Below, piece after piece: positions 50,226 to 50,565 of a DNA stretch of 50,565 nt. The stretch comes from Akkermansia sp. (GTDB lineage: Bacteria > Verrucomicrobiota > Verrucomicrobiia > Verrucomicrobiales > Akkermansiaceae). Location of the stretch: positions 1-50,565 of the forward strand of contig JAFSFD010000034.1 in the NCBI GenBank assembly GCA_017435365.1. The letters are read 5' to 3'. The notes beneath the pieces are model-generated. The model saw nothing but the letters and a program-made list of their open reading frames with translations, had not been told where the DNA came from and ran no database searches. Within the stretch, counting starts at the first letter, position 1; the number at the start of each line of letters is the position of its first letter. The position numbers and the translations under genes were made by a program.

Positions 50226-50255
50226 ATTCTACCACACCCCCGCACCCCCGCGCAA
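50226..50255 (-). promoter_or_regulatory. Promoter of the multihaem cytochrome gene, leaderless type
   Basis: On the minus strand, TTGCGC (50250-50255), 18 bp, TAGAAT (50226-50231), then 6 nt to ATG 50219. The -35 is less certain. Confidence 0.55.
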
Positions 50256-50358
50256 ACGCAATCCTCCCCCGCCCATGTCATACCCGCCCCATTTTTCTAC
50301 CGCTTTTTTCATTTTAGGCTTGCCTTTCCTGGCCGTCTCTGCTAGACTGCCGCCACAC

Positions 50359-50430
50359 GCACGGGTAGCTCAGTGGTAGAGCGGCTGTCTTACACACAGT
50401 TGGTCAGGGGTTCAAATCCCTTCCCGTGTA
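50359..50430 (+). tRNA. tRNA-Val (anticodon UAC)
   Basis: GCACGGG pairs with CCCGTGT (G1-U72). The D arm is AGCTCAGTGGTAGAGC. The anticodon stem GCTGT/ACAGT holds loop CTTACAC, giving UAC. The T arm includes GGTTCAAATCCC. The length is 72 nt, ending in A73 without an encoded CCA. Confidence 0.95.
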
Positions 50431-50438
50431 TTCACCGA

Positions 50439-50477
50439 GCCTGCTTTCCGCCACAATTTGGAAAGCAGGCTTTTTTA
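50439..50477 (+). terminator. Terminator after tRNA-Val
   Basis: GCCTGCTTTCC / GGAAAGCAGGC is an 11-bp stem, followed by TTTTTTAG. Confidence 0.9.
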
Positions 50478-50565
50478 GTTTATCGCCCTATATTTAACGG
50501 CTTACGGAGTCCTGATATTGCAACAAAAAAAGAACCAAGGACGATTCAAACAGTCGTTTTTTAAG

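Overview
The window looks like a chromosome segment of a Verrucomicrobiota bacterium close to Akkermansia. This is inferred from gene content and not proven. The evidence is a high-GC core, cytochrome bd oxidase preceded by a DUF4492-type small protein, ADP-forming acetyl-CoA synthetase, a GadC-type antiporter, many Cys- or ankyrin-bearing exported proteins, and promoters of the usual TTGACA/TATAAT type.

Layout. (1) Positions 1-6800 are an accessory island beside tRNA-Leu(CAA). It holds a possible transposase tail, GYF_2 and membrane hypotheticals, an Xre regulator with operator palindromes, a hairpin-rich non-coding block and a tyrosine integrase, with six 12-bp iterons between the integrase and the tRNA. 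(2) 6800-22100 is mostly core: a lipoprotein, a RecQ-type helicase, a Cys-rich exported protein, an exported ankyrin protein, SulP and AGCS transporters, a phosphoethanolamine-transferase-like sulfatase-fold enzyme, an EFR1 ferredoxin, an NhaC antiporter and ADP-forming acetyl-CoA synthetase. (3) 22100-29700 is mixed: an ankyrin lipoprotein behind a predicted invertible promoter with its own recombinase, then RuvX/ManC, an ankyrin protein and a Fic protein. (4) 29700-43040 is core: SerS, an ExbB/ExbD/TonB-like cluster, FolE2, L33, S18, a DksA-like protein, MalQ, a thioredoxin-like protein and the cytochrome bd operon. (5) 43040-45500 is a second invertible-promoter module, controlling a membrane acyltransferase. 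(6) 45500-50565 has a GadC-type antiporter, an eight-haem cytochrome with a TPR tail, and tRNA-Val(UAC).

The most interesting system is a pair of paralogous phase-variation modules 20 kb apart (24490-25760 and 43190-45469). Each has a divergent cell-envelope gene, a 123-124 bp segment bounded by about 18-19 bp inverted repeats, and a tyrosine recombinase. A TTGACT hexamer lies at the recombinase-proximal end of each segment. Inverting the segment would place TTGACT exactly 17 bp upstream of a fixed TACAGT or TACACT hexamer next to the envelope gene. Each promoter would therefore be assembled by inversion from a movable -35 and a fixed -10. As sequenced, both would be OFF.

Two genome-wide habits also show. 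At least nine genes have a -10 box ending only 6-9 bp before the start codon, which suggests leaderless mRNAs. A 118-120 bp palindromic element occurs five times, always between genes.
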